A DNA stretch of 64,000 nucleotides from Brachynemurus nebulosus (GCA_035578155.1 JAPWDM010000008.1:32758280-32822279); one strand, 5' to 3'. Counted from the first letter of the stretch, positions 24,721-37,831 are shown. Made by a program: numbers and translations. Notes: generated by a model from the letters alone, not told the origin.

Positions 24721-26388
24721 CGTCAGAACTTTTCAAGGCCGGGTTCTCCATACCTAAGATGGGTATATTTGTGATCTACTAGGAAGGGGCTGTCAGAAAA
24801 TACATATCTCACCAGTGGTCGCTGGGGGCAATTTTGTGCATTGTCCTTTCTTTTAATGCAGATTAAACATTTTTTTGTTAACAATTGAAGATTGGACTTC
24901 AAATGCAGGCTAAGTGCCAAAAAAATTTTTATCATACTGTCTGGATTGTTGGCAATGGCACTTAGGTTCTATTTTCGATCTAATACAAATTTTTTTTTAT
25001 TACTTGGCTTGTTTTGAAGTCTAGTCTTCAATTGTTTGCTCATTAGAATGTTAATACAGCAGTGGGCAATAAACTATAGGAAAAATAATAGATTAAAGCA
25101 GGAGTTCCCGAAATTTCTAGATGTGTAAGTCATTTTTTGTGACTTTTCAATCATTTTGTAGTTAATATTTTTTTTAAGCTGATTTTTTAAGCTGAAGTCT
25201 CTACCCCAGAATACAAGTAACGAACAAAAGAAAAACCAGTTTTACAACCACTTTTTACTTTCAGGCTTGAAACTAATATTTAGTTTACCTATTTTCTCTT
25301 CTAAAAAACTTTACTAAGCTTGATGACATCACCAAATTAAAAATAACTTTTTTCTCATAAGTGGAGTAGTGATTTGCAGTGGAGTAACTTAGTTGTGAAT
25401 TTTTCATTTTGCCTATCAAAATGAGGAAATTCCTATTGGAAATATGACTTATGGTTCTATGTGTTTAATTTTGCTCCCAATTTCATTTTGTTTATGGTTT
25501 TGTAAGTCTTAAAGTTTTAGTAAATCCGATGATTAATTGAAATTTGTGACCTAGCAATTTAACGAGAAAAACTAGCAGAAATACGACAACTAAGTTGGAG
25601 TATTTCTTAAGATTACTACCAAATACTCACCGGTAAATTACATACTATGCTAGCACCATTTTTCCTTATTCAACAGTAGAGTATATCGTGATATGTCACA
25701 AAGTGCTTATGAGAGAACAAGAAAATTCGTTTTCTTCAAATGGCCATAAATTATATTTTTCATTTTTTCTTTTTTTTCTGTAGATTTGGTAGTTATTAAT
25801 AGTATATAGTTAGTATATATAGTTATTCGCCGTTTCTTTTCAATGAATTTTCAGCCTCTTCTTTCCCGAGAAATATAGCGAGACAAAAATAAAAAAGATA
25901 TTTATTGTTGATGTCGAGGAATGATTGATAATTTTATGATGAGCACTATTTTCGAAATTTGAATGATTTCCGATTTTTTTGTCTTGGTTCGTTTTTAGAA
26001 TTTATAGACAGATATACATATTATAATCATAATAGTCTCGTATTGTGAAGAAATAAGATGGAATAGGATTTATGTGTATATGTCACGCTTAAAAGCGTAG
26101 ATAGGGTATTTTTAAGGAAATTTGTGTCGATGCTGTTATATATCTAGATTTTTTACAATTCTGCGACTAAAATACATAATTTCGTCCCTTATAATAATAC
26201 ACAGTGAAAAGATTTGTGTTAAAATTAACACATTTCACATGTCCACAACGGATTAGGAACAATGACCATAACGCGTCAACAAACGTAAACAAAAAGAACG
26301 TGGTGGAATGGAATTAGACCTAAATAATTCTAAAATGCACGATACCATTACTAAATATGGTTTATCTTGCTTAAAAATATAAATATGG
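24721..26388. other. AT-rich DNA, nothing recognised
   Basis: No gene, TIR pair or tandem array seen. Confidence 0.4.
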
Positions 26389-27037
26389 GTAACTTCAAAA
26401 ATGTAAACTTTACCGCATCGATGCAGCATCATGACCTTTCTGATGCGTCTAATACTACATGATGCGATACTGATGCTCTCTTGAAATTTGATGTACATTA
26501 AATGTTTTTGAACGGGATATTAGTATCATTTAACCACTGATTTGACTATAGATAATATAAAATGATTAGACTATAGATAATACAGCAATATAGCTCTTGT
26601 ATATATTATATTTGAATTTCAACTTGAACTTACTTGAAATTGAAAAAATTGAAATTATTTGAATAAAAAATATTATATATTTTAAGTGCAAGATGTATTC
26701 AGATAGTTTAAACAATTTCAATGAGAGGTGAATAAATTCATCTTTTTCAACATTTAGTTTTTCGGAATTATTCCTATAACCATTATGGTCATAGGACCAT
26801 TGGCATCATCCTTTATTCACATTACCAGACTCTAGCAACGACAGCCACCTATATTTTAAATGTAAGTAGCTGTGATATTATATTATGCACATGACACGCA
26901 TCACCAAATTTCTTGATGCATTGTTTTGACGCATCAAATGCAAAAATGAATTTTTGATTTTTCGTTGTGACGCGTCTGATACGTTTTTGAACTTTTGACT
27001 CTGCCTCATGCAAGCAGTGATGCACTTTTAAAGTTAC
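26389..27037. mobile_element. Probable TIR element rich in GATGCRTC
   Basis: Ends GTAACTTCAAAAATG and (complement) GTAACTTTAAAAGTG. The palindromic word GATGCATC/GACGCATC and variants recur near both ends. Borders are approximate. Short overlapping frames show no family. Confidence 0.5.
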
Positions 27038-27899
27038 GCTATATATTGATCTACGATATAATTTTAAGGTACCTATACTAAAAACTAAAAACATGAAAAA
27101 TGCTCACTTTTTTTAAAATAAATAGACGACACAAGAAACACGTGACACTAGCAACAAAGACTTACTACTGACTGACTAGTATCGCTACCAAGCGAATTAT
27201 TTGAAAACTACAGCCGTTGGTCATCTCTCACGTATGGCCATCTATCCCTGTTTTTCGCTTTGTTATATAGAAGAATTCCGGCTAACCCAAAACAAAAATA
27301 TTAAAATCGCCTCGACAGTTCACATAACACAAATATTCAAAATTTTAATATAAATATGGAAAACATCTTTTTGTCTTAAATTCCGTATTCAACTATTTCC
27401 ATCATTTACTCGTACCTATAAATTAGACAAAAAAAAAGTATACATTTCTCTGTACGGTCGTAATACAATATATGTATGATGTTGATGATTTTTGAAATCC
27501 CAAACTAATTAATACGATTTTGGGATAAAAAGGATTTGAAAAGTTTCCCGTTTTTGCGTACGTTATTCTCACATTTTGACTTTGACGATTACAACGTATT
27601 TATATGTATGTTATCAGTTTTTCCAACAATTTTCACTTCCAGTGAGTGAAACTTATTTTCAAACTTTTGATATGTAAAACAAGTTGTTTGGGCGGGCTGT
27701 TATAGTAGTTTTGTGTTGACTCGGTGATTATTATTGCTATGAGATAAATGTATTTAATGGTGAGTGAAAAAAGATTTGAACGATCATATTATGGGGTTGT
27801 TTGAAATGTTTTGTTAATAGGTTTCCTTATTTCGTTTGTAGTTATATGTAGAGATCGAAATTATATGCAGAAAATTATAGAGAAATCTGCCGTAGAATA
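27038..27899. other. AT-rich DNA, nothing recognised
   Basis: No gene or repeat partner seen. Confidence 0.4.
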
Positions 27900-28732
27900 G
27901 GCGAGACCGGGGCATGTTGACACAGTTTTTAGTTTTCGATTTTTCTAATTTTTTGTATTACAGCTATTTACATGCTTTTTATACTCAAATATAACTTGAT
28001 TATTAAGCTTCATTTTGACACCTATAAAAACCTTCCTTCTATCATACCTTTTTAGATATTTAACTTTTTCTTGAGTGATGTTGCCTGTATAAACATGCCC
28101 CCTTTACGGGGCATGTTTATACAGTACCTAGGGTAAGTTTACACACTTTCTAAAATGGGAAAAAATAGGGCTAACAACTGTAAAAAAAAAATACCAAAAA
28201 ATATAAAATAACGAAAAATTCATAGGATCTACAAATCAATTAGAATAAGTCACAGTCAAAATCACTGTCACAGTTCATGCACACAAAAAAATTGAATCAG
28301 TTTCAATAGACCTACAGTTATCATATGTGTAAACATACCCCATGTGCCTTGTGTAAACTTGCCCCTTCGGCATATTTTCAACAAAATATAACCTATAAAT
28401 TTTTTTAATGAGATTAGCATTTAACAAACTATCTTAAAATAGCCGTAAAAGAACGGCCTAACAAGATAATCCATTATGAATTGTAAAGATCTAATAGTAT
28501 AATTACTATTCACATCAACATAGTAGTGTAAAAATTTGCTCATTTCAAAAAAAATCACAAATTCTGCTCTACGTCGTTTGTTACTAATAGCACTGGTTGC
28601 AAACTGATGTACTTGCAAATGACAGTCTCAGTAACTTGTTTGGCCTGACAAGTGCTGCGCTCCGATCAACGGTTTGTGAGTTATAAGGATTGTGTAAACT
28701 TACCCCTGTACCAAACTTGCCCCGGTCTCCCC
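27900..28732. mobile_element. TA-flanked TIR element with GTAAACTTGCCCC repeats
   Basis: Left end GCGAGACCGGGGCATGTT and right end, in complement, GGGGAGACCGGGGCAAGTT, with TA outside both. The words GGGGCATGTT, TAAACATRCCCC and TAAACTTRCCCC recur near 28090, 28110, 28330, 28355 and 28695. Same plan as 1847-2839 and 17738-18651. Confidence 0.8.
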
Positions 28733-29103
28733 TATGTGTAATTTTATAGTAATAATATAATGCACCAGTTTTAGTTCCGTGGAAACTACTAAAATAGCGG
28801 AAGCATTGTGATCACTTTTGAAATATGAAAATTTATTTCCCTTACTATCTTGCGTGTTAAGTGGTCCGTTTGTGTGCCTGAAAATTCCACCAAGTAGCAT
28901 ACATAACCCTGAAACTATTCGTTTGGCCTTGATGGAATTGTTAGAAATTGTCCGATTTGGTTTCTAGATGGTTGCCTACGAATTTCATTGCAACTGGAGA
29001 AGTGATAGTTACGACGCTATGGAGAAATTCCATTAAATGTCGCTCGTTTCATTTGGCTAAGATTTTGAGAGAATTTGATTTAATAGCAAAAATTAGTGTC
29101 TGT

Positions 29104-29690
29104 AAACTAGTATGTAATTTAAGAGGGTGACTCACCCCCTTCTAGTGTTGCTCAAACTGAATTTTGAATTCGAGAATTTCATTTCTACGTTATTCCAATT
29201 GTCTTAAACTATTTTCCATGAAGGACAACTTCTTGAACTACCCAAGTAATACGACTATTCGACACAGAGACCCCCTAGTTAACTACCCCTAGACTTAATA
29301 TTAGGACATTGAGCAAAAACCGGTCAATTAGATTTTTTGACGTAGATTTCAAATCTGTAAACAAAATATTTATATTGTTTATTTTTCACCCCCTTTTTGC
29401 AAAATTAACCCCCAAATTTTAACCCCCAACCACCCCTGTTGATGTAATTTGAACAAATTGCATATGAGTAGATAGCTCTTTAAAAAAGTGCAATATCGCC
29501 AATTTAAACTTTTGCTCTATTTCTTACTGTTTTCGAGATATTTGAAAAATTAAATTTTGACCTCAATTTTTGAAGGGCGATTTCACCCCTTCAAAACCGT
29601 TTTTCCGCCGATAAAAGAAAATACGTGTCTCTTAGATTTCGACGTAGAATAACATATTTCAGCGGCATTGAAATCGGAGGCAGACACCTA
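29104..29690 (+). repeat. Dispersed repeat A, copy 2
   Basis: The longest copy. It begins at TATGTAATTTAAGAGGGTGA, which is also the outer limit of copy 3, so this is probably a true end of the element. Confidence 0.8.
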
Positions 29691-30537
29691 GGAACCTTTC
29701 CTTGTAAGTAACATCTGAGTGTTTTCGTGATTCACGATCATTGCCGACGTGCGATAAGTTATTTATCAAACTGTACATTTCGCCCAATATTAGCTTATTA
29801 CTTTTTCAAATATTCACAAATATTCAATTTACATTTCTTTTTTTCTTTTTGTTTAAAAAAAGTATTTTTTCAAGTTTTTTTTTTTGTATTTAATTAAACT
29901 ATTTCATATTAAACAATATCATCGAAGAATATTAAGCAAAAATTTAATAAAGTAGACAAAGATCAAGATATACCTATAGAAACAAAAGAAAAATTGAAAT
30001 TAGAAAAAGACAAACAAACAATAAAAACATTACGAAAGAAAAAAAAAACAATTGAATCGGTAGCGAACAATTCAACATAATATAACTAACTTTACATTGA
30101 ACATACGGTATAACTACATACATGTATACGGCAAACTTATATTTTTGTACCCTCATACGATAGATATTATCTTCAGCAACAATATTGCTTACTTATTAAA
30201 TACAATAAATGCAATAAGCGTCCGGTTTATTTCTGTTTTTATACTTTGGGTTATGGTGGTGGTATGTTGGATTTTGCAGAACATGTGATGTTTCCATTTG
30301 ATATTGGATAAAAGTTAATAAAGTTATTAGAGTTCGAATTATGTTCAATTATGTTTGAGCTAAAAATAAAACAAGTGAACGTACGGATACGGAAACTACA
30401 AAAATTCTTTTTTTTTTGCTTTTATTATTGATTTTGTTATGTGTTTGGCATATTGTGTTATTAAATAATATCAATGTTTGGAAATTTGATGCAGTTGTAA
30501 GTCCGTACATACGTATTTGAAGTTTTAGAGAATTGTA
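29691..30537. other. AT-rich DNA, nothing recognised
   Basis: Only short frames without motif. Confidence 0.4.
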
Positions 30538-31587
30538 CGCGAAGAGAAAAATCATATAATTTTTGTAGATAAAATTTCAGAAAGATTACCATGCTCTCTT
30601 TTAATGTGTGCGCGATCGACGACCAAAGTAAAAAATATATTATAGCATGGTAAAATTTAATGTGGTAACACAATTTCTATCACACTCTTATGCATATATG
30701 TTATAGTTTAATTCTTGTTGTCGTACTCTTTCATTTGCGCACCTGACCCGCAACCTTATGTTGCTTCGGCTGTACCTGTAAAAACTTCGAAGATGCCCGA
30801 TCTTTTCCGACCTTGGATTCTTTATGATCCATACAAAAATGATTGGCAACAATATATTTTAATACTGAAGATAGTGGAGTAACAAAATGATGAATTAAAC
30901 GATGACCGGCCGTCAAGACATTCTAATGAACACTGATTGGACACCACACGACACCACACCAGCTAACCAGCTACTTGCAACACCAACAGTCCTGCTATGT
31001 GACCTTCATATATGATTGTGTTGATACTTTCTGCAGCTTGCCTCGCTATGTGACAGCGTTAATACCTTCTCTTTTTTATGTCATCGAAGATGACGTATTA
31101 ATATCATTGTGTGATTGAATTGAACACGTGATTGAATAATTATTGAGTTGTACATCCATATTGAATAAACGCAAGAGGGCTGTAGAGTTAACAACTATAG
31201 AGTTAACAAACAACTATAGAGTTAACAAAAATCATAAATTAACACTTTCACTGAGATGGCATTACTTAGAGCGTGTCAAAAACACGTACTTAACGAATTG
31301 TTTCTTTCTACTATTAGTTTATTTTATTCTTTTCTACTTTTCTTCTATTTTAAGACAGCATGGTAATTTTTGTAAGAAAAACAATTAAACTGTCGGCAAT
31401 GGAACTTTTTATTGTGCTATTTTTACAGCACGGAGCTAATATTACGGAAAGAACATTCTATCCTTTAAATTTTCTATGCTTAATTATAATTTTTATATTT
31501 TTACCGTACAAAATTGAATATGTTCGCCTTTTACACGTCGATTGTAGTGCTGAGCACAGTAATTTTTATATGAATTTTCTCTCTGTG
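30538..31587. mobile_element. TA-flanked TIR element, longer version, inverted
   Basis: Left end CGCGAAGAGAAAAATCATA and right end, in complement, CACAGAGAGAAAATTCATA, with TA outside. It is the reverse-oriented relative of 16332-16874 and is 1050 bp against 543 bp. The extra central part has small tandem copies of TATAGAGTTAACAA (about 31185-31230) and no recognised gene. Confidence 0.7.
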
Positions 31588-31667
31588 TAGTTTCAAGTTT
31601 TTACAATCACAATTTTTATAAAGAAGTGTGTAGTGTGAAGTGTGAAGAAAAATAGTATATTATACAC

Positions 31668-31783
31668 CAAGGGACTAACGCGTAACTTTTAATCTCCCGA
31701 AGTTTGTTGTCCCCGGGCCCTTCAAGCCCTCTAGCAACAATTCACACGAGGGATTACAAAAAACCCTTTAGTCCCGTGGCGTA
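31668..31783. repeat. Short palindromic element
   Basis: Inverted ends CCAAGGGACTAA and (complement) CCACGGGACTAA, with TAATCTCCCGAAGTTTGTTG pairing imperfectly with the other arm around a GC-rich centre (CCCCGGGCCC). About 116 bp, no coding. Confidence 0.6.
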
Positions 31784-33954
31784 CCTACCTATATATTAAC
31801 TTTTGCGATTCCAGATATTTTAAAATTATAAAAATTAAATATGAAATATTATTTACATCAAACATATTTTTGGTAAATCAATCAAATTCGACAATAAAAA
31901 ATAACTGGTTGTCTTTATCTAATATAAATTTGATTTTGTCATTTTATACCAGTTAGAAACGCTACTGAAGTTAAATGTTCGTTTGCTGATTGACGATGCT
32001 TTATAAACTTTGCTTTCTCATTGGCTTAAAAGGCAGAGCAAAACAATTTTTAGTCTCTTGGGACTAAAAGTGATAGTTTATTGTCACTGTTATGGGAGAC
32101 TAAACCATGTATTTTAGTCTCGCAATTGCAAAAAATTTGCATTTTTTTGTGAATTTTTGTAAATTCTTGTTGAAGACACAATAATTTTACCAAATAATCT
32201 CAACAAAAAATAGCTTCAAAATATCGTCCTCTTAAAAATTTATGGCTCTTGGGATCGTGTAGTACTTAACTTTTTTATTTAGAAGTAAAAAAATTTCAGC
32301 CATGAAAATTTTGTAATTTTTCTCGTACTTACAAAGCGTAGAAAAAAAAATATTCGCTGTCCGTTTTGCTACCACTTTTTAACTTTCAAACGCTTTTTTA
32401 AAAATAGTAACAAATCCCACGAAAGTTGTTAATAAATTATTTCAGAGAATCTTTCGTCTCGCGATAAGAATCTAGAAAATTTTGATACATTTTATCAAAT
32501 TCCACATTGAAAAAATTTGTTTTGATAAATTGTTAAATTGTTACCCGACCCACACAATAAAAGAATTTTGTGAATATTAAAAATGAATAAAATTCTCAAA
32601 TGAGCTTCTCCTTCCCTTCACAAATGAGAATTGCAAATTGAAAAATATAAAAATAAACATAAACCCCTTCTAAAATTACCCTCTTGTGTTTATAACATAT
32701 GTCATATATATATGTATATCTCCCGTACCCCAGCACCTAGTATCCAAACACACACACATTTCTAAATGGTAAAATTTTGTATTATTGTTTGGTCAGTCAT
32801 CGCTGACCACTTTATAGGAAACCGCGAACCCAACCGACATTGGTGACCGCAAACATTAGGTCACAAATGCAAACAACACATATGTATTTATGTGTGTAGA
32901 CATATAAATACACACGATAAAGCAATATATACAAATAATCGCATATTTATACATATGTATTTGTGAATGTATTTTGTAAGGGAGAAATAGTGGGGTAGGT
33001 ATATACCAAAGTAGAAAATGATATTAAAAATTAAGTTAAACAACAACTACATAACTGTTTGTGTAAACTTTGGTGAAATTTGTGGATTTGTGTATCAAAT
33101 ATTTGAACATATTAATCCTTTACAGTCCGAAGACAGAGCGTCTGTGTCATAGCCAAAACAACCGTATTAGTGGCTGATTGCGATCAGTGATCACACACGA
33201 TTGTGTGTGCCATGTTATCGCAAACAGGTATTGACCAGTACCAGACACAGATCTGTGTGATAGTTTTTGTAAACATTTATAAACCGATAGCACATAATCT
33301 TTTTTTACTTTTTTTGTAATTGTATTGAAATGTGCAAGTGTAATTGTAATAAAAGTATTTAATTGTTTGTGCCTTTCTACATGTTTTTATCGTAGTTTAT
33401 AGTTATTGTATTTCCTGTTATTAGTTCCTTATTAAAAATATGTATGTTGAATTATTTGGTTTTGGCATCGAATTTCATAGTTACCCGATAAGACCATATT
33501 ACGTTTGCAAAGGATGGTATGTATTTGATGGACAGATCAATTCTTCACAGTATTGATATATACCCTGTTTCAAATACACTTCATCATGAGTCAAAGTTAA
33601 AAAATTAAATAATTCTTATATTCAAAACAAATCGATATTCTTTTCTTTTCTAAAAACAAACTGCAATTTTAAAATTTACGTAAGTGCAATAATAAAAGAG
33701 ATAAGGCCAAGAAAACGGAAATTATTTGAATTCATAAGTGATGAAGCATGGTTAAATTTAAGTAAAATGGACCATAATACAAAACATATTGCAACAATGG
33801 GAATTTTTTTGAATTTTATCTTTTTCAACTAAAAACAAATTAAAATATTATACGGAGCTACTGAAAAATGGTTAGTCATGTCTGCTAAGTTTTTATTATA
33901 TTCTTTCTAGAGTTGCCTCAAAAACTATCAAAATTTAGGCTTCGAAGATATTAG
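31784..33954. other. AT-rich DNA, nothing recognised
   Basis: No paired ends or coding motif seen; a short GTGTGTG-rich stretch lies near 33200. Confidence 0.4.
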
Positions 33955-33956
33955 TA

Positions 33957-34769
33957 CCATAAACTCAGCCAACTTTGACTAATTTTTAAATTTAAATTTG
34001 AATAAAATGAAGCGAAATTAATTTTAAAATATGAGATGGTAACAATTTTTAAACAAATATTTCGGCCGCTACAACTGTATATAACCGCTCAAATAACTAT
34101 TAAAAATTAAAAACACCAAAAAAGAAGAAGGAAATCAATAATATGTTAAGAAGTCAACGATACATGATACTGTAATGAAAGATATTGCTATATTCTTAAA
34201 TATACCACTGTTATTCACACATTGTTTTGAATTCCAAGTAATATTTATTAATAAAACGTAGTAGAATGGAAATTTCTCATAGTTGATCTAATTGCTACAT
34301 ATTTATGTTACAATGCAATGTCTTTACCGTTTGTTTTAGGCGTATTCCGGCAATGTTACCGGCTGTTGAAAGATTGTAACTTTACCTAACCAATAGTTAT
34401 CATTTCTTAAACGAACTTGTTGATAATGTGTAAATAAGGAAATATGAAAATTGTTTAATATACTTATATGATTATGTAAGTAATTGTTCGTATGATAAAA
34501 TTACCTACCTGAGCTGTATAGCTTTTGAAATACCAGCTAATTTTTACAGTCGTTGAAAACACTATTATACCACATGAACTGAAAAAAATTAATATTTTGA
34601 AGAAATTGGGGCTGCCAATGCCAAAAAAAACTTATACGACAGCAGTTTATTAAAAATATTCCTACCACTGACCTAACAAATGCTGCAGATATTATAAGCC
34701 ATCAAATTTTAACGCAAACTATCGTTTGGTAGAGTTGTCTTGAATAGTCAAAGTTGGCTGACTTTACGG
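33957..34769. mobile_element. TA-flanked TIR element
   Basis: Left end CCATAAACTCAGCCAACTTT and right end, in complement, CCGTAAAGTCAGCCAACTTT, with TA outside both (33955-33956, 34770-34771). The right end is also present at 40838-40862 as part of the duplicated segment. No coding. Confidence 0.78.
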
Positions 34770-35235
34770 TATATTGAACTTGTAAATAAATTCTTGAGAA
34801 ATTTTCATTTTAAAAAAGAAATTACCGTAAAACGGACTAGAGCGGAACATTTCTGAAATTTTTATTTAATTTTCTAGGCCTTTTATTTGTTAAGTGACAA
34901 AAAAGAAACTAATTTTATTTCCAGTAAAATTTAAAAATATAGACATTCTCCCGCGCGGTCGCACTTGGTGGTAAATGGGAGCGGATGAGGGTTAAGTGTT
35001 CAGATCTTTATTTAAAAATATTTCTTATAATCTTACCTGATTCAACACTAATCAAATTTATTTATTATTATTACTATTTATTCTTTACAATTTATCACAA
35101 ACTTAAATTCAGCCGTTTTCACGTTATATAAATAGACAAAACAATATGAGAATATTTTTACTCAATTTTCACTAATTAACAAAATTGTAATATTACAAGT
35201 CGAATTTCGACATCATCAGGTAAAATACTATTGAG

Positions 35236-35507
35236 GAGTCCAGTTTTAAAACGGGTCATGTCCACTTTTAATGATTTTGAGATATTGACAAAAAACTATT
35301 GCAATCTGATAGATATATATGTTTAATATAATGAGTAATAGATAGGGCAAGACCCATTTTGAAAATAAAATAAGTTTTCTAATGCTAAAAAAAAGGGACA
35401 GGATTTCTTTTTCAACTCAAACTGTTCTGCTTTATATGCAGAATCCATTACTGTGCGTAACTCAATTTTTGATTTTTTTGGACAAGACCCGTTTTAAAAC
35501 TGGACTC
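35236..35507. mobile_element. Short TIR element inserted in duplicated segment
   Basis: Ends are near-perfect inverted repeats: GAGTCCAGTTTTAAAACGGG at the left, and its complement at the right (one mismatch in the first 28 bases). It is absent from the sister copy at 40822-41550, so it is a real insertion after duplication. The TSD is not clear (flanks ATTGAG and TTCAAT are themselves inverted). No coding capacity. Confidence 0.75.
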
Positions 35508-35514
35508 TTCAATT

Positions 35515-35765
35515 AAAAGATTTTCTTTTGGGTAACAACTGTAAGTATTTATAGTGTTTTCTGTGACTGGTACACGATGGTTAATATCTATTAAGTCCTG
35601 GGCGCTTGGCGGATCAATTCCATTTAAACAAACAGGCACCAAATCAGTTGGGAATCCTTATGAGAACTAAGATTGATGTTGTTTTGGTATAAAATAGAAC
35701 TACCTCGACGCGGTCATTGCTAAAAAAAAAAAAAAAAAAATTAAAAAAAAAATTATACGGATCGT
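35515..35765 (-). pseudogene. Broken copy of the small secreted-protein-like ORF
   Basis: This is homologous to the ORF at 41275-41550. The reading includes NGIDPPSAQDLIDINHRVPVT. The expected start codon reads ACG, the signal-peptide part is degraded into T/A runs, and there is a TAG in the first third. The 3' end is interrupted by a TIR element at about 35236-35507. It lies inside the duplicated segment 34732-35768. Confidence 0.3.
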
Positions 35766-35867
35766 CAAGTATAGGGGATGGACGGGCAAGATAGAGAGGT
35801 CGGGCAAAAAGAATAATAGCCTAATTGCGCTAGTTAGATGTATGGTTGATTCACAAGTAAAGGGCCC

Positions 35868-36424
35868 GGGGCCGGACCTATCGATTTCGATGAAACTTAG
35901 ATATGTTGTAGAACACTAAAAAATAAGCGACACGTATTTTTTTTATCGGTGGAAAAACGGTTTGAAGGGTTGAAATCGCTCTCCAAAAATTGGGGTAAAA
36001 ATTTAATTTTTTAAATATCTCGAAAACAGTAAGTGATAGAGCAAAAGTTTAAGTTGGCGATATTGCTCTTTTTTAAAGAGCTACCTATTGATATTAAATT
36101 TGTTCAAATTACATCAAGAGGGGTGGTTGGGGGTTCAAATTTAGGGGTTAATTTTGCAAAAAGGGGGTGAAAATTAAACAATATAAAAATTTTGTTTACA
36201 GATTTGAAATCTACGTCAAAAAATCTAATTGACCTGTTTTTGCTCAATGCCCTAATATTAAGTCTAGGGGTAGTCGTACTACTTGGGTAGTCCAAGAAGT
36301 TTCTCTTCATGGAAAATAGTTTGACATTTAGAATACCGTAGAAATAAAATTTTCGATTTCAGAATTCAGTTTGAGCAACATTGGAGAGGGGGTGAGTCAC
36401 CCTCTTAAATTACATACTAGTTAA
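35868..36424 (-). repeat. Dispersed repeat A, copy 3
   Basis: Inverted relative to the other two. It ends at ACTAGTATGTAATTTAAGAG on the minus strand, as copy 2 does. The other border is GC-rich (GGGCCCGGGGCCGG). Confidence 0.8.
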
Positions 36425-37096
36425 CGTATGGAGCAGAATGGAGTCGGGCAAATGGAGTCGGATTCAAGAAATAAACAGAATGTGACATTTCACGGGTGCG
36501 TAATTATATATGTATTAGAATTTAATTTTATGTATTACTTGGCAGTTTTATCAAACAAAATAAAGATTCTTTAAGCTTTTTTGTTTTTTATTTTTAACCA
36601 TAATATAAAGCAATTTTTTTTTAATATTTTTCCTATGTACATAAAATGTACAAACGTATAAAAAAAACTAAAAATTATTTTCAATTGCCAATTTCAATTA
36701 ATTTCCACCTTGTCTAATCGCCACTAAACTCAACACAAGAATCTCGTTTTTTAGCTTCAGTCTCTCAATCTACAAAGAATTCCAATACGCTTGAGTCGCT
36801 CGAGGTCACTCGATACAAACTTTTTTTAACAGTTTTTCCGATTATGTGATTAAAATTAGTGACTGTTGTCCTAAAGCGCAAACAGCAACCATAAATATGA
36901 TAGGTAACCATAGGTATGGTTGTTATGTGCATACAGTTCGTATTTACAATACGTCTGTTTTAACAAACCACAATATGTGTTTGTAAAAATGGCTCATTCC
37001 TGACTTGGCTCGACGCACGATGTTTGGAATTCTTTGTATTTGTAAAGCAAGATGTTCTTTCTAAAGACTTACATTTGTGGATTCTTATTAACCGCA
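36425..37096. other. Downstream of the Toll remnant
   Basis: No gene. A minus-strand AATAAA lies near 36590, about 500 bases past the TIR stop; it could be a polyadenylation signal but is expected by chance in this composition. Confidence 0.3.
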
Positions 37097-37831
37097 TCAA
37101 GGAATGTCTGCACCGCTGTCATCCAATTCTATCAATTCATATTCATTACTCAACGACTGCCTAATTTGTAGCGAGATTAAAGCTGGCCGCGTACTCAGTG
37201 GTGGTGGATGGGGGAGCGCATACCGTAATTTTTCCCAGAAATGACTGTCACCCCATTTTATATACGTATTCGTTCGTAAGTACACCTTTAATTCTGGATC
37301 CAGTTTATCGATAGATCCAATATCTTCTCTCTTGATAATAATGACTCGAGGACGACGTTCGATCAACGAATTCATATGCGCTGCACGCAGCTCCATTTTG
37401 CCCCAAACACTTTTCAAAAAGTGTGGTGTGAGTACAACTAGGATTCTTCGTGAATCTTCGACAGATTTCGCAATTTGATCGGGGATCCATTCTCCAGCTA
37501 GCCAGTCGCGGTTGTGTACACACAATTTAAATGGTTTTTCCCCATGTTCCAAATTTGGAATCAATTCGTCCATCACAAAGTCTTTATCGGGATACGCGTA
37601 ACTGACAAATGCATCGTATTTTTTGTCTTTATCTAAGTCCTCTTCCGTAACGAACCATAAACAACAATTATGAGCGTAGAGCCAAACTTTGATCGCTTGT
37701 TCGTTGCATTTATACAGGAGAGCAAGGAGAAGGATAAATGCAGTGAGAAGGCCTAGGAAGATTATAAGGGGAATAATCATTTCTGGTGGGAGAGGACAAA
37801 ATTCGTTGGACGTCATTTGTATTACAGGCAC
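37097..37831 (-). CDS. Intact transmembrane-TIR portion of a Toll receptor
   Basis: This frame of 244 codons is fully open to its TGA stop. The nominal first codon is GTG inside the frame (NVPVIQ), so it is an internal piece and not a true start; a first ATG lies five codons on. Residues 18-40 form a hydrophobic transmembrane helix, followed by a basic juxtamembrane stretch (IKVWLYAHNCCLWF) typical of insect Tolls. The TIR domain runs about 70-207: box 1 YDAFVSY at 72-78, box 2 with RDWLAGEWIPDQI from 108, box 3 FW at 198-199. A short acidic tail ends in GADIP. All three TIR boxes are present, so this part could still fold and signal if expressed, but the disrupted ectodomain upstream argues against a normal receptor. 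It may be the last exon of a decaying gene. Confidence 0.85.
   Translation of the reverse strand: MPVIQMTSNEFCPLPPEMIIPLIIFLGLLTAFILLLALLYKCNEQAIKVWLYAHNCCLWFVTEEDLDKDKKYDAFVSYAYPDKDFVMDELIPNLEHGEKPFKLCVHNRDWLAGEWIPDQIAKSVEDSRRILVVLTPHFLKSVWGKMELRAAHMNSLIERRPRVIIIKREDIGSIDKLDPELKVYLRTNTYIKWGDSHFWEKLRYALPHPPPLSTRPALISLQIRQSLSNEYELIELDDSGADIP

Larger units (their letters stand above)
34732..35768. repeat. Duplicated segment, copy 1 (with transposon insertion)
   Basis: It matches 40822-41550 in the same orientation, from the words AGTCAAAGTTGGCTGACTT through CGGAACATTT, TTCAGCCGTTTTC and CATCATCAGG to the small ORF. Copy 1 is longer mainly because a TIR element is inserted at about 35236-35507. 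The start overlaps the right end of the TIR element 33957-34769. Confidence 0.7.

Noticed and set aside
35198..35220. Complete hammerhead ribozyme
   Set aside because: CTGATGA is present, but the GAAA core and the paired stems do not line up into a full three-stem fold.
37305..37523. 72-codon minus-strand frame
   Set aside because: It is an out-of-frame shadow of the TIR-coding sequence.
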